Source: Chloroflexota bacterium
Lineage (GTDB): Bacteria > Chloroflexota > Dehalococcoidia > SM23-28-2 > RBG-16-64-32
Assembly (NCBI GenBank): GCA_005880055.1
Contig: VBJS01000069.1
Span: forward strand, 1-12,155
Length of the DNA stretch: 12,155 nt
Direction: 5' to 3'
Position numbers and translations under genes: made by a program. The notes beneath the pieces are model-generated. The model was not told where the DNA came from, ran no database searches, and worked only from the letters and a program-made list of their open reading frames with translations. Below are positions 1 through 6,528 of this stretch, piece by piece; within the stretch, counting starts at the first letter, position 1, and each line of letters starts with the position of its first letter.

Positions 1-468
1 CCGGAGGCTGCGCCGCCCGTGCTCCAGTCCGTCGCGCTTCCCGACTCGGCCGGGAAGGTAGCGGTGCTGGACGTGGGGACGCCGGTCCGCATCTGGGATC
101 TCGCGGAACGACTGATCCGACTGAGCGGTCTTCGGCCCGGCGCGGACATCGAGATCGTCGAAACGGGACTCCGGCCTGGCGAGAAGCTGCACGAGGAGCT
201 GTGGTGGGATTCCGCGAACGCGAAGCCGAGCAGCCATCCGAAGATCATGTTGGGCGAGGTGGGTGGGCGGGCAGCGGGCATTCGGGCGCTCGTCCCGCTC
301 ATCCGTGAGTTGGTCGAGAAGGACGATCCCATTCTCCTGCACCAGGTTCTCGCAGAGAGCGTCGGGTTGACGAACGGCGCGCATGTCGCATCGCGCTCCG
401 AAGGACCCCAGCGCAGCCGTCGGTCCGACCGCCGGTCTGGGCCGGCGCAGCAGGTGATGGGCGCTTGA
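1..468 (+). CDS. CapD/FlaA1-type nucleotide-sugar 4,6-dehydratase, C-terminal part (5' truncated by window)
   Basis: This is the last 155 codons of a gene that begins before the window; the frame is open from base 1. The visible part matches the C-terminus of membrane-anchored polysaccharide biosynthesis dehydratases (CapD, FlaA1, WbpM, PglF), which convert UDP-GlcNAc to a 4-keto-6-deoxy sugar. It shows the opening PEA, the VLDVGTPVRIWDLAERLI segment and the family signature RPGEKLHEEL at about window codons 58-67, then a HPKI motif. The Rossmann NAD site, the catalytic residues and any membrane helices lie upstream and cannot be seen. The last 30 or so residues form an Arg/Ser-rich tail (about codons 125-155) that looks non-conserved. 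The TGA stop overlaps the TTG start of the aminotransferase by 4 bp, so the two are probably co-translated. Family assignment is firm; the exact sugar product is inferred. Confidence 0.88.
   Translation, partial: PEAAPPVLQSVALPDSAGKVAVLDVGTPVRIWDLAERLIRLSGLRPGADIEIVETGLRPGEKLHEELWWDSANAKPSSHPKIMLGEVGGRAAGIRALVPLIRELVEKDDPILLHQVLAESVGLTNGAHVASRSEGPQRSRRSDRRSGPAQQVMGA
452..458 (+). promoter_or_regulatory. Shine-Dalgarno site for the TTG-started aminotransferase
   Basis: AGGTGAT matches seven consecutive bases of the consensus AAGGAGGTGAT and lies 6 nt before the TTG at 465. It sits inside the 3' end of the dehydratase gene. It decides in favour of the unusual TTG start, because no ATG or GTG in that frame lies between it and the conserved N-terminal part of the aminotransferase. 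Confidence 0.6.
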
Positions 469-1721
469 TCGGGCAGCAAAGCAAACCTCTACCAAGTTCA
501 GATGTGTTGCGTCGGCTCGACTCCCATCTGCCATTCGCGCTTCCGGACATCACTGACGAAGAAATCCAGGCTGTTACCGCGGTGCTACGCTCTGGCTGGA
601 TTACGACCGGTCCCGAGACCAAGGCGTTCGAGCAGGAATTTGCCCGCTACCTCGGCGTTAGCCATGCGGTAGCCGTCAATTCTTGCACCGCGGCGCTCCA
701 CTTGGCCCTCGAGGCGCTTGGCGTCACCGAAGGCGATGAGGTCCTTACCAGCACGATCACGTTCACCGCGACCGCCGAGGTGGCCGAGTATCTGGGTGCA
801 CGATCGCGCTTCGTGGACGTGGAGCGCGACACGCTCAATCTTTCGCCAGATCGTGTTCGCGACACCATCGAACGCGAGTACACTCGCCGGGATCGCGAGT
901 GGCGCCACCGCGAAACGGGGGGCCGGCTACGAGCGATCGTGCCCGTGCACTACGGAGGCCATCCCTGTGACATGGAGGCACTGCTCGCCATTGCGGCCGA
1001 GTACGAGTTGAAGGTAGTGGATGACGCCGCGCATGCGTTGCCCGCCTCGATTGGCGGACGGCGGATCGGCGCGATGGGCTGTCCCACGTCCTTCAGCTTC
1101 TACGCCACCAAGACGTTGACGACGGCCGAAGGTGGGATGTTTTGCACGGACGACGAAAGGCTCGCTGATCGCGTGCGGTTGATGTCGCTCCACGGAATAA
1201 ACCGGGATGCCTGGAAGCGGTACGCAGCCGACGGAAGCTGGTTCTACGAGGTCGTTGAGGCGGGCTACAAGTACAATTTGACCGACATGGCTGCGGCTCT
1301 CGGACGAGTACAGCTGCGGCGGGTGGAGGTAATGTGGCAGCGCCGACGGGAGATCGCCGCGCGCTATGACCGAGAATTCGGGTCGGTGCCGGAGGTGGAA
1401 GTGCCCTCAGTCCGATCGGACGTGGACCATGCAAGGCACCTGTATCCGCTGCGGCTCCATTTGGAGCAGTTGCGAATTGATCGGGCGCGGTTCATCGAAG
1501 AGCTGAGGAAACGCCAGATCGGGTCGAGCGTCCATTTTGGTCCGCTCCACCGGCAACCCTTTTACGCTCGGCGCTACGAGTACGCGAGCGACGGTTTCCC
1601 GGTGGCGGAAGCGGAGTACCCGCGGCTCGTCTCTCTGCCGATCTACTCCCGGATGGAAGACGCGGACGCGGAGTCTGTCATCGGGGCGGTGGTGGGGATC
1701 GTGCAGGAGTTTCGTGCGTAA
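465..1721 (+). CDS. DegT/DnrJ/EryC1/StrS family PLP-dependent sugar aminotransferase
   Basis: This 418-residue cytoplasmic enzyme would transfer an amino group, usually from glutamate, to a keto-sugar nucleotide. The N-terminal segment SGWITTGPETKAFEQEFA (about residues 44-61), the NSCTAALHLAL cofactor-binding stretch, the VVDDAAHALPA motif and SFYATKTLTTAEGGM, with the PLP-binding lysine at K216, are all typical of the family. The C-terminal part carries the usual SSVHFGPLHRQPFY and LPIYSRM blocks. The length is slightly above the usual 370-400 residues. The TTG start overlaps the dehydratase stop and has a good Shine-Dalgarno site. Lying directly after a CapD-type 4,6-dehydratase, it most likely aminates that enzyme's 4-keto product, as PglE does after PglF. 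No acetyltransferase of the PglD kind is visible next to it. The family is certain; the exact substrate is inferred. Confidence 0.93.
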   Translation: MIGQQSKPLPSSDVLRRLDSHLPFALPDITDEEIQAVTAVLRSGWITTGPETKAFEQEFARYLGVSHAVAVNSCTAALHLALEALGVTEGDEVLTSTITFTATAEVAEYLGARSRFVDVERDTLNLSPDRVRDTIEREYTRRDREWRHRETGGRLRAIVPVHYGGHPCDMEALLAIAAEYELKVVDDAAHALPASIGGRRIGAMGCPTSFSFYATKTLTTAEGGMFCTDDERLADRVRLMSLHGINRDAWKRYAADGSWFYEVVEAGYKYNLTDMAAALGRVQLRRVEVMWQRRREIAARYDREFGSVPEVEVPSVRSDVDHARHLYPLRLHLEQLRIDRARFIEELRKRQIGSSVHFGPLHRQPFYARRYEYASDGFPVAEAEYPRLVSLPIYSRMEDADAESVIGAVVGIVQEFRA

Positions 1722-2450
1722 GTGAATGAGGCGGTGCGAAGCCACGGTGGCGAGCGGACCAAGCGGTTGTTCGACGTTCTCCTCTCGGGGTCGCTCCTGC
1801 TCGTTCTCTCTCCGCTCATCCTAGCGTGTGCGCTCGTCGTGTGGTTCGCGGATGGACGTCCAGTTTATTTTCTACAGGAGCGAGTCGGACGGCACGGCCG
1901 GCCCTTTCGGATCGTGAAGTTCCGCACCATGCGAGCAGGGTCAGGCGAGCACATTACCGTGGCGGGTGATCAACGTGTGACGCGCGGAGGTCGGTTCCTC
2001 CGTCGCTCGAAGTTGGACGAGCTCCCCCAGTTGTGGAACGTGTTAAGAGGCGAGATGAGCCTGGTCGGGCCGCGACCGGAAGTCCCTAGGTACGTGGCTG
2101 CGCGTGAGCGATTGTATCGGACGATCTTGAAACTGCGGCCGGGGGTCACCGATTGGGCTTCACTCATCTTTCGGGACGAGGAGGAATTGCTCCAAGAGCA
2201 CCGCGGAGATCCAGGGTTTTACGAGCGCGTGCTCCTGCCTCGGAAGCTGTCGCTGGCACGCCTCTACAGGCGAGAGCGTTCGCTGATGCTGGACGCTTGG
2301 TTAGTCGCAGCTACGATGTGTGTCGCGGTCGGGCTGGATGCGGTGGCGCTGCGCATGGTCGGGAAGCGACTGGTCCAGCGGGCAAGAGTCCTTGCGACGC
2401 GTCACTCCGCTGCGGGTTTGGTCGGCCGCGGGCGGATAAGAGCGCAGTAG
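1722..2450 (+). CDS. Initiating phosphoglycosyl transferase (bacterial sugar transferase, PglC/WcaJ family, short form)
   Basis: This 242-residue protein would move a sugar-1-phosphate from a UDP-sugar to undecaprenyl phosphate at the inner face of the membrane, the first step of repeat-unit assembly. It has a K14-R15-x-x-D18 motif before one hydrophobic segment (about 19-42) that contains the S30-P31 break known from the re-entrant helix of PglC. It then has KFRTM (66-70), the catalytic Asp-Glu pair D99-E100 in SKLDELPQLWNVLRGEM, and LVGPRPE (114-120). The multi-span N-terminal half of WbaP/WcaJ-type enzymes is absent, so this is the small monotopic form. The GTG start follows the aminotransferase stop directly, with AGGAG at 1705-1709, about 12 nt upstream. 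The final 49 bp overlap the convergent methyltransferase gene. Its position after dehydratase and aminotransferase fits a PglC-like use of their product (inference). Confidence 0.92.
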   Translation: MNEAVRSHGGERTKRLFDVLLSGSLLLVLSPLILACALVVWFADGRPVYFLQERVGRHGRPFRIVKFRTMRAGSGEHITVAGDQRVTRGGRFLRRSKLDELPQLWNVLRGEMSLVGPRPEVPRYVAARERLYRTILKLRPGVTDWASLIFRDEEELLQEHRGDPGFYERVLLPRKLSLARLYRRERSLMLDAWLVAATMCVAVGLDAVALRMVGKRLVQRARVLATRHSAAGLVGRGRIRAQ

Positions 2451-3076
2451 TGGCTGCGCAGCGGCCTGAGAAGACTCAGGCACTCGGCGACCAACCATGA
2501 CGCGCGAGCGATACGACGCGCGAGCGGCGGAAGCAGGACGGTACTGACGAAGAAGGTGGCTGTATCGGGAAACAGGTCGCGGGTGATCTGCCGACGTGTG
2601 ATCCCTCGGACTTTCTCGTTCCGTGGGCTATTGTACCGAAAATCGAACCATAGAACGAAACCGCTCGGTCGGAGCACCCGGAGCATTTCAGCAGCGGCCT
2701 GACGCCTAGCGCGTTGATCGAGGATTGACGTGAAGAGGGTGCTCTGGATCGCGACGTCGTATCCCTCCGTCGGAAGCGGAAGACGCGCAGCGTCAGCGAC
2801 CACGAAGTGGATCGCTGGGTATCGCCGGCGTGCTTCCCGGATGCGACTGCGGTCGAGGTCGATCCCGAACATGCGATCGGGTGAGGCTCCGTAGTATGTG
2901 AGGAGCGGCAGAAGTCCCCCGGTCCCGCAGCCGACTTCGAGGAACCGCAGCGACGAAACATTCGCGGTCGTGACGCCCCCACGACGCAGGCAAGTGATGA
3001 CGGCACGCTCGCGTTGGTGGAGGATGAACAGATTCCCCAGGTCGAGGAGCGAGTGGAGGTCGTGCCGTTCCATCAT
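2402..3076 (-). CDS. Class I SAM-dependent methyltransferase (Methyltransf_11-like)
   Basis: This is a 224-residue methyltransferase on the minus strand. Motif I is E47-V-G-C-G-T-G53, the acidic residue that binds the SAM ribose is D73 in GIDLD, the adenine-contact region is VVADAARLPLP with D95, and LRVLRPSGFVLWFDFRY is the usual post-motif strand. In this context it may O-methylate a sugar of the repeat unit or act on a lipid-linked intermediate; nothing in the sequence names the substrate. I chose the paired ATG at 3076, five bases after the glycosyltransferase stop. The open frame runs on to 3436, but that stretch is antisense to conserved glycosyltransferase sequence, Arg/Ser/Cys-rich and unlike any methyltransferase. 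Its 3' end overlaps the convergent phosphoglycosyl transferase gene by 49 bp. It is very likely transcribed with the glycosyltransferase upstream. Confidence 0.85.
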   Translation of the reverse strand: MMERHDLHSLLDLGNLFILHQRERAVITCLRRGGVTTANVSSLRFLEVGCGTGGLLPLLTYYGASPDRMFGIDLDRSRIREARRRYPAIHFVVADAARLPLPTEGYDVAIQSTLFTSILDQRARRQAAAEMLRVLRPSGFVLWFDFRYNSPRNEKVRGITRRQITRDLFPDTATFFVSTVLLPPLARRIARASWLVAECLSLLRPLRSHYCALIRPRPTKPAAE

Positions 3077-3081
3077 GCGTG

Positions 3082-4170
3082 TCAGCGGCCCGCGCCCAAC
3101 GCAGCAGTGGTGCCGCCGGACGGACTGCCTGGCTTGATCTTCGCGACCAGCCAGCGTAGCCCTGCAAGAGAGCCGGTTCCGTAGGCGAGGTGATAGACGA
3201 AGAACACGACGGGAAGGGCCAGTGTGGAGGCTCGTCGTGTACGAACCCAGATATTGGCGGCGGCGCAGAATGCAGCTGTGAAATAAGCACCGAGAAGCAT
3301 GACGCCGGCGTACACGGACACGCGGGAGAACGGTGCGAGCGCAGCCAGCGTCCAGAACGCGGTCGCGAAGAGCGCGGGAACGGCATGGCGAAGCCGGAAC
3401 GCAGCTGGATTCTGCCGCCACACCCGGACGTTCCAAAATGCGTTTAGGAACCCTTGCTGCAGCAGACCGAGGAACGTGCCGCGAGCCACATACGTGCTGC
3501 TGACCTCCGGGTCCATCAGTACTCTAAAGCCGGCGCGGGCCGCGCGTCCAAAGAAATCGGTGTCTTGATTGCGTGGTAGGCGCTCGTCGAAGAGTCCGGC
3601 TACGGTGAACACCTCGCGGCGGAAAACGGCAAACGGGACGGCGTCCACGTACTGCCGCGTTCGCGAGATGCGGAAACGACTATTGCCTACGCCGAAGGGA
3701 TGACTCACCACCTGCGCGAGCAGCCAGGCGAGGACGCCAGGTCCCGCGGGCAGCGTAAGGACGGGTCCTCCGACGATGTCGGCGTCTCCGCGTTCGAGGA
3801 TTCGAAGGGCGGCGACGAAGAACGAGGGGTCAACTTTGCTATGTGCGCTAACGATGGCCACGTGCTGACTGCGAGCGGCCCGGATCCCAGCATTGAACCC
3901 GGCCGGAGTGATTCGATGCGGATTGCGGATGACACGGATGCTTCGATGACGCTGGGCAAACACGCGTGCTATCTCAAGCGTCCGGTCGGTACTGTCGCCA
4001 TCTGCGACAAGGATCTCGCCGCCGCCCGCCAGCTTGAGGGCGCCGAGGACGGAATCGAGGCACGTCGGCAAATACAGCTCCTCGTTGCGTGTTGGAATCA
4101 CCACGGAAACGCGGGGCTGGTCGATGGGCACACCTCTCGAGGGTCTGTTTGGCGCCCCCGTCGACGGCAT
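3082..4170 (-). CDS. Family 2 glycosyltransferase, ExoA-like, with C-terminal membrane segments
   Basis: This 362-residue inner-membrane glycosyltransferase would add one sugar to the lipid-linked repeat unit. Numbering is from the ATG at 4170. The GT-A fold begins with VSVVIPTRNEE (21-31) and ADGDSTD (56-62), and has the IVGGP block (132-136). The segment YVDAVPFAVFRREVF followed by LFDERLPRNQDTDF (N201-Q-D203-T-D205) closely resembles succinoglycan ExoA. Residues about 260-345 hold roughly three hydrophobic segments. The metal-binding position usually read DxH or DxD appears as S108-A-H110, so the first Asp seems to be missing. A TTG at 4215 and a GTG at 4131 are in-frame alternative starts. 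None of the three has a strong Shine-Dalgarno site, and 4170 is chosen as the only ATG. The gene is divergent from the epimerase and is followed after 5 bp by the methyltransferase. Donor and acceptor are unknown. Confidence 0.88.
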   Translation of the reverse strand: MPSTGAPNRPSRGVPIDQPRVSVVIPTRNEELYLPTCLDSVLGALKLAGGGEILVADGDSTDRTLEIARVFAQRHRSIRVIRNPHRITPAGFNAGIRAARSQHVAIVSAHSKVDPSFFVAALRILERGDADIVGGPVLTLPAGPGVLAWLLAQVVSHPFGVGNSRFRISRTRQYVDAVPFAVFRREVFTVAGLFDERLPRNQDTDFFGRAARAGFRVLMDPEVSSTYVARGTFLGLLQQGFLNAFWNVRVWRQNPAAFRLRHAVPALFATAFWTLAALAPFSRVSVYAGVMLLGAYFTAAFCAAANIWVRTRRASTLALPVVFFVYHLAYGTGSLAGLRWLVAKIKPGSPSGGTTAALGAGR

Positions 4171-4238
4171 ACTACGGGGGACAACAACGTAGCGCGACAG
4201 GTCGAGATGCGGCAACCCCGGGGCGTTTCGTGAACGAG
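4171..4238. promoter_or_regulatory. Divergent intergenic region, presumed site of both promoters
   Basis: These 68 bp separate the minus-strand glycosyltransferase start from the plus-strand epimerase start, and both transcripts should begin here or slightly inside the opposite gene. I see no convincing -35/-10 pair on either strand. It contains a weak 5-bp inverted repeat (CTACG at 4172-4176 and CGTAG at 4188-4192) and the palindrome CCCCGGGG at 4216-4223; either could be chance in GC-rich DNA. The promoter role is inferred only from gene orientation. Confidence 0.35.
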
Positions 4239-5330
4239 ATGTCGGTCGTCCTTTCCGTAGTCGGCGCCCGACCGAACTTCATGAAGCTTGCCCCAGTTGC
4301 CAGAGCGCTCAGCAAGCGACGACGCGTACGACACGTTATCGTGCACACTGGTCAACACTACGATCCGGAAATGTCGAGCACCTTTTTCCGAGAGCTCCAG
4401 ATCGCCGAGCCTGACCACAACCTGCAGGTCGGCTCGGGGTCGCACGCGCGGCAGACGGCGGCGATCATGGAGCGCTTGGAGCGGTTGTGCACGAAGGCGC
4501 GGCCGGACGTGGTGTTGGCTTATGGCGATGTCAACTCCACGGCGGCGGCAGCGCTCGTGGCGGCGAAGCTAGGCATCTCGGTCGGACACATTGAGGCTGG
4601 TCTCCGCAGCCGCGACAGATCGATGCCCGAGGAGATCAATCGTCTTATCACAGATCGGCTTTCGGACATACTCTTCACACCGTCGCGCGACGCCTCGGAG
4701 AACTTGCGGGCGGAAGGAATCCCGGCCGAGCGGATCCAATTCGTTGGGAACGTGATGATCGATTCGGTGGTCCACGCCCTGCCCGCCGCACGTGAACTGG
4801 ACGCGCCGAAGCGCCACGCCTTACCGCTAGGGAAGTACGTTGTGGTGACGCTCCATCGGCCCTCGAACGTCGATGAACCGAGGACCTTGGCTGTGCTTCT
4901 CGATGCCCTTGCAGAGGTTGCGACCGATCGCCCCGTCATATTCCCGATGCATCCGCGTACGCGGGCACGCATCGCCTCAGTGAAGGTCCCAGCGTGTTCA
5001 GGTCTGCGTCTCCTAGAGCCCATCGCGTATACGGAGATGCTCAGTTTGGTCGCGTCAGCGGGTCTAGTGATCACCGACTCTGGTGGTCTGCAGGAAGAAA
5101 CCAGCTACCTTGGGATCCCGTGCATCACCGTTCGCGCGAACACCGAGCGGCCCATCACCTGTACGCAGGGAACCAATCGCCTGGTGGCCCCGCGCCGCGA
5201 TGATCTGTTGACAGCGGTCCGGGGAGTGGCCATGACGGGGGTTAATCCCAGGCCCACGATCGAGCGGTGGGACGGTGAAACGGCCGAGCGGATTGCTGGA
5301 GTGCTGTGCGATCGAGAGCGTTTCGAGTGA
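4239..5330 (+). CDS. wecB: Non-hydrolysing UDP-N-acetylglucosamine 2-epimerase, copy 1
   Basis: This 363-residue cytoplasmic enzyme has the GT-B-like fold and interconverts UDP-GlcNAc and UDP-ManNAc, or inverts C2 of a related UDP-HexNAc. The N-terminus SVVGARPNFMKLAP and HTGQHYD are diagnostic. Residues matching the E. coli WecB active site (D95, E117, E131, H213) are present as D97 in YGDVNST, E119 in HIEAGLRS, E131 in MPEEINR and H206 in TLHRPSN. PMHPRTR, TDSGGLQEE and the NTERPIT segment complete the family pattern. The ATG at 4239 is chosen; a GTG at 4230, about 6 nt after GGGG, is equally possible, and the open frame further upstream is antisense to the glycosyltransferase. It is the first gene of the second plus-strand run. 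WecB is usually paired with a ManNAc dehydrogenase (WecC), but none is in the window, so ManNAc itself or a later uronate could be the end product. Confidence 0.93.
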   Translation: MSVVLSVVGARPNFMKLAPVARALSKRRRVRHVIVHTGQHYDPEMSSTFFRELQIAEPDHNLQVGSGSHARQTAAIMERLERLCTKARPDVVLAYGDVNSTAAAALVAAKLGISVGHIEAGLRSRDRSMPEEINRLITDRLSDILFTPSRDASENLRAEGIPAERIQFVGNVMIDSVVHALPAARELDAPKRHALPLGKYVVVTLHRPSNVDEPRTLAVLLDALAEVATDRPVIFPMHPRTRARIASVKVPACSGLRLLEPIAYTEMLSLVASAGLVITDSGGLQEETSYLGIPCITVRANTERPITCTQGTNRLVAPRRDDLLTAVRGVAMTGVNPRPTIERWDGETAERIAGVLCDRERFE

Positions 5331-5332
5331 CG

Positions 5333-5371
5333 ATGTTCGACGATCTCGCTTATTTGACAGGTCGCCAGTGA
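5333..5371 (+). CDS. Possible 12-codon leader ORF (tentative)
   Basis: An ATG two bases after the first epimerase stop opens a 12-residue frame (MFDDLAYLTGRQ) whose TGA falls at the junction with the left arm of the hairpin at 5361-5406. A ribosome finishing the first epimerase could restart here, and its stop position would cover the left arm. That is the geometry of a leader peptide controlling an RNA fold. There is no run of one amino acid such as amino-acid attenuators use, and no clear Shine-Dalgarno site. A 12-codon frame can easily occur by chance, so treat this as tentative. Confidence 0.2.
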   Translation: MFDDLAYLTGRQ

Positions 5372-5406
5372 CTCGTGCACCTTCACCCTCGCCACGCACT
5401 GGCGAC
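5361..5406 (+). repeat. Perfect inverted repeat, 10-bp arms, 26-nt loop
   Basis: GTCGCCAGTG at 5361-5370 is exactly complementary to CACTGGCGAC at 5397-5406. After a three-base bulge (ACT) the stem can continue with CGTG at 5374-5377 pairing with CACG at 5393-5396. In RNA this is a strong GC-rich hairpin about 43 nt before the second epimerase start. It is followed by CAAAAGCC rather than a run of T, so it is not a standard intrinsic terminator in either direction. As DNA it could be a dimeric operator; as RNA, a stability, processing or translational-control element. Confidence 0.6.
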
Positions 5407-5448
5407 AAAAGCCGAGCATCTCCCCCTTTACCGAGAAGATAACACGCC

Positions 5449-6528
5449 TTGCGATTCCTGACCGTACTCGGTGCACGGCCGCAGTTCATCAAGGCTGCTC
5501 CGCTAACGTCGGTCCTTCGTCGACACCACGAGGAGGTGTTGGTTCACACCGGCCAGCACTACGACTACGGAATGTCAGAGGTGTTCTTCGCCGAACTCGG
5601 GATTCCGGCACCCGACCACCATCTCGGGGTGGGCAGTGGCTCCCACGGGGCGCAGACCGGCGCGATGCTCGAACGCCTTGAGGGAGTGATGCTCGAAGCG
5701 CAGCCCGACGTCGTCCTCGTGTATGGGGACACGAATTCAACACTCGCCGGAGCACTCACCGCCGCAAAGCTACAGATTCCGGTTGCCCACGTCGAGGCTG
5801 GCTTGCGAAGCTTTAATCGCACAATGGCCGAGGAGGTTAACCGCGTCATCACTGATCATCTGTCCACCTGGTTGTTCGCGCCCTCGGCGCACGCTGAGCG
5901 CCAACTGCGCGCCGAGGGTATTGAGACAGGCGTGCACGTCGTCGGCGACATCATGTACGATGCGCTACGGCTGCACGCGGAGCGGGCACGACAGATCTCG
6001 AAATACCCCGAAACGGTGGGGTTACGACCGGGAGACTATTACCTGTGCACGGTGCATCGTGCCGAGAACACGGACGCTCCGGAGCGTTTGGAGGCTATTC
6101 TGTGCGGCCTGTCGCGGCTCGACAAACACGTCGTTCTCCCGATGCATCCGCGTACTCGGAAGAGGCTTGCCGAACGGGGCCTCGCGCCCGGAGTGAACGT
6201 GCGCGTTTGCGAGCCGGTTGGGTACCTGGACATGCTTCAGCTGGTGAGCGCGTCGGCGGCTGTGTTGACGGACTCGGGCGGGCTGCAGAAAGAGGCGTAC
6301 TATCTCGAGGTGCCGTGTGTCACGCTGCGGGAGGAGACGGAATGGGTGGAGACGGTCCAGGTCGGCTGGAACACGCTGGCCGGTACGGATCCTGATGCCA
6401 TGGTGGCCGCGATTGCGCGTTTCCGAGTCGACCGACCACCTCATCCTCCCTTGTACGGATCCGGAGACACGGCGGGACGGATTGCTCGAGTGTTTGAGAG
6501 CGGGTCTAGCACCGATGCTCTCCAGTGA
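5449..6528 (+). CDS. wecB: Non-hydrolysing UDP-N-acetylglucosamine 2-epimerase family protein, copy 2
   Basis: This 359-residue paralogue of the preceding epimerase has the full signature: LTVLGARPQFIKAAP, HTGQHYD, D94 in YGDTNST, E116 in HVEAGLRS, E128 in MAEEVNR, H203 in TVHRAEN, PMHPRTR and TDSGGLQKE. It differs from copy 1 in the substrate-side C-terminal loop, which reads REETEWVETVQVGWNTL instead of the NTERPIT type. That version is common in WbpI-like enzymes acting on UDP-2,3-diacetamido sugars and in some plain UDP-GlcNAc epimerases, so its substrate may not be UDP-GlcNAc. The start is TTG at 5449 with GAGAAG about 10 nt upstream; the conserved sequence begins at residue 3 and no ATG or GTG start lies nearby in frame. 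The 3' end overlaps the VpsJ-like gene by 14 bp. Family certain; role distinct from copy 1 is inference. Confidence 0.92.
   Translation: MRFLTVLGARPQFIKAAPLTSVLRRHHEEVLVHTGQHYDYGMSEVFFAELGIPAPDHHLGVGSGSHGAQTGAMLERLEGVMLEAQPDVVLVYGDTNSTLAGALTAAKLQIPVAHVEAGLRSFNRTMAEEVNRVITDHLSTWLFAPSAHAERQLRAEGIETGVHVVGDIMYDALRLHAERARQISKYPETVGLRPGDYYLCTVHRAENTDAPERLEAILCGLSRLDKHVVLPMHPRTRKRLAERGLAPGVNVRVCEPVGYLDMLQLVSASAAVLTDSGGLQKEAYYLEVPCVTLREETEWVETVQVGWNTLAGTDPDAMVAAIARFRVDRPPHPPLYGSGDTAGRIARVFESGSSTDALQ

Larger units (their letters stand above)
5331..5448 (+). other. Spacer between the two epimerase genes
   Basis: This is the only stretch over 70 bp without a confident gene in the window. It holds a 12-codon ORF (5333-5371), a perfect 10-bp-arm inverted repeat (5361-5370 and 5397-5406), and the exact -35 consensus TTGACA at 5354-5359. 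No TATAAT-like hexamer follows at 16-18 bp, and no T tract follows the hairpin on either strand. An internal promoter, an operator or an RNA control element are all possible; none is shown. Confidence 0.5.

Noticed and set aside
2453..2462. GCTGCGCAGC palindrome near the convergent gene ends as a terminator
   Set aside because: It has no loop and no T tract, and it lies inside the methyltransferase coding sequence; a 10-bp palindrome is expected by chance in GC-rich DNA.
3077..3436. N-terminal extension of the methyltransferase reading frame on the minus strand
   Set aside because: It lies antisense-in-frame-shift to conserved glycosyltransferase coding sequence and encodes Arg/Cys/Ser-rich sequence with no methyltransferase character. 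The paired ATG at 3076 gives a normal-length enzyme.
5354..5382. Sigma-70 promoter based on TTGACA at 5354-5359
   Set aside because: No -10-like hexamer is found at a spacing of 16-18 bp, so I record the hexamer but do not call a promoter.
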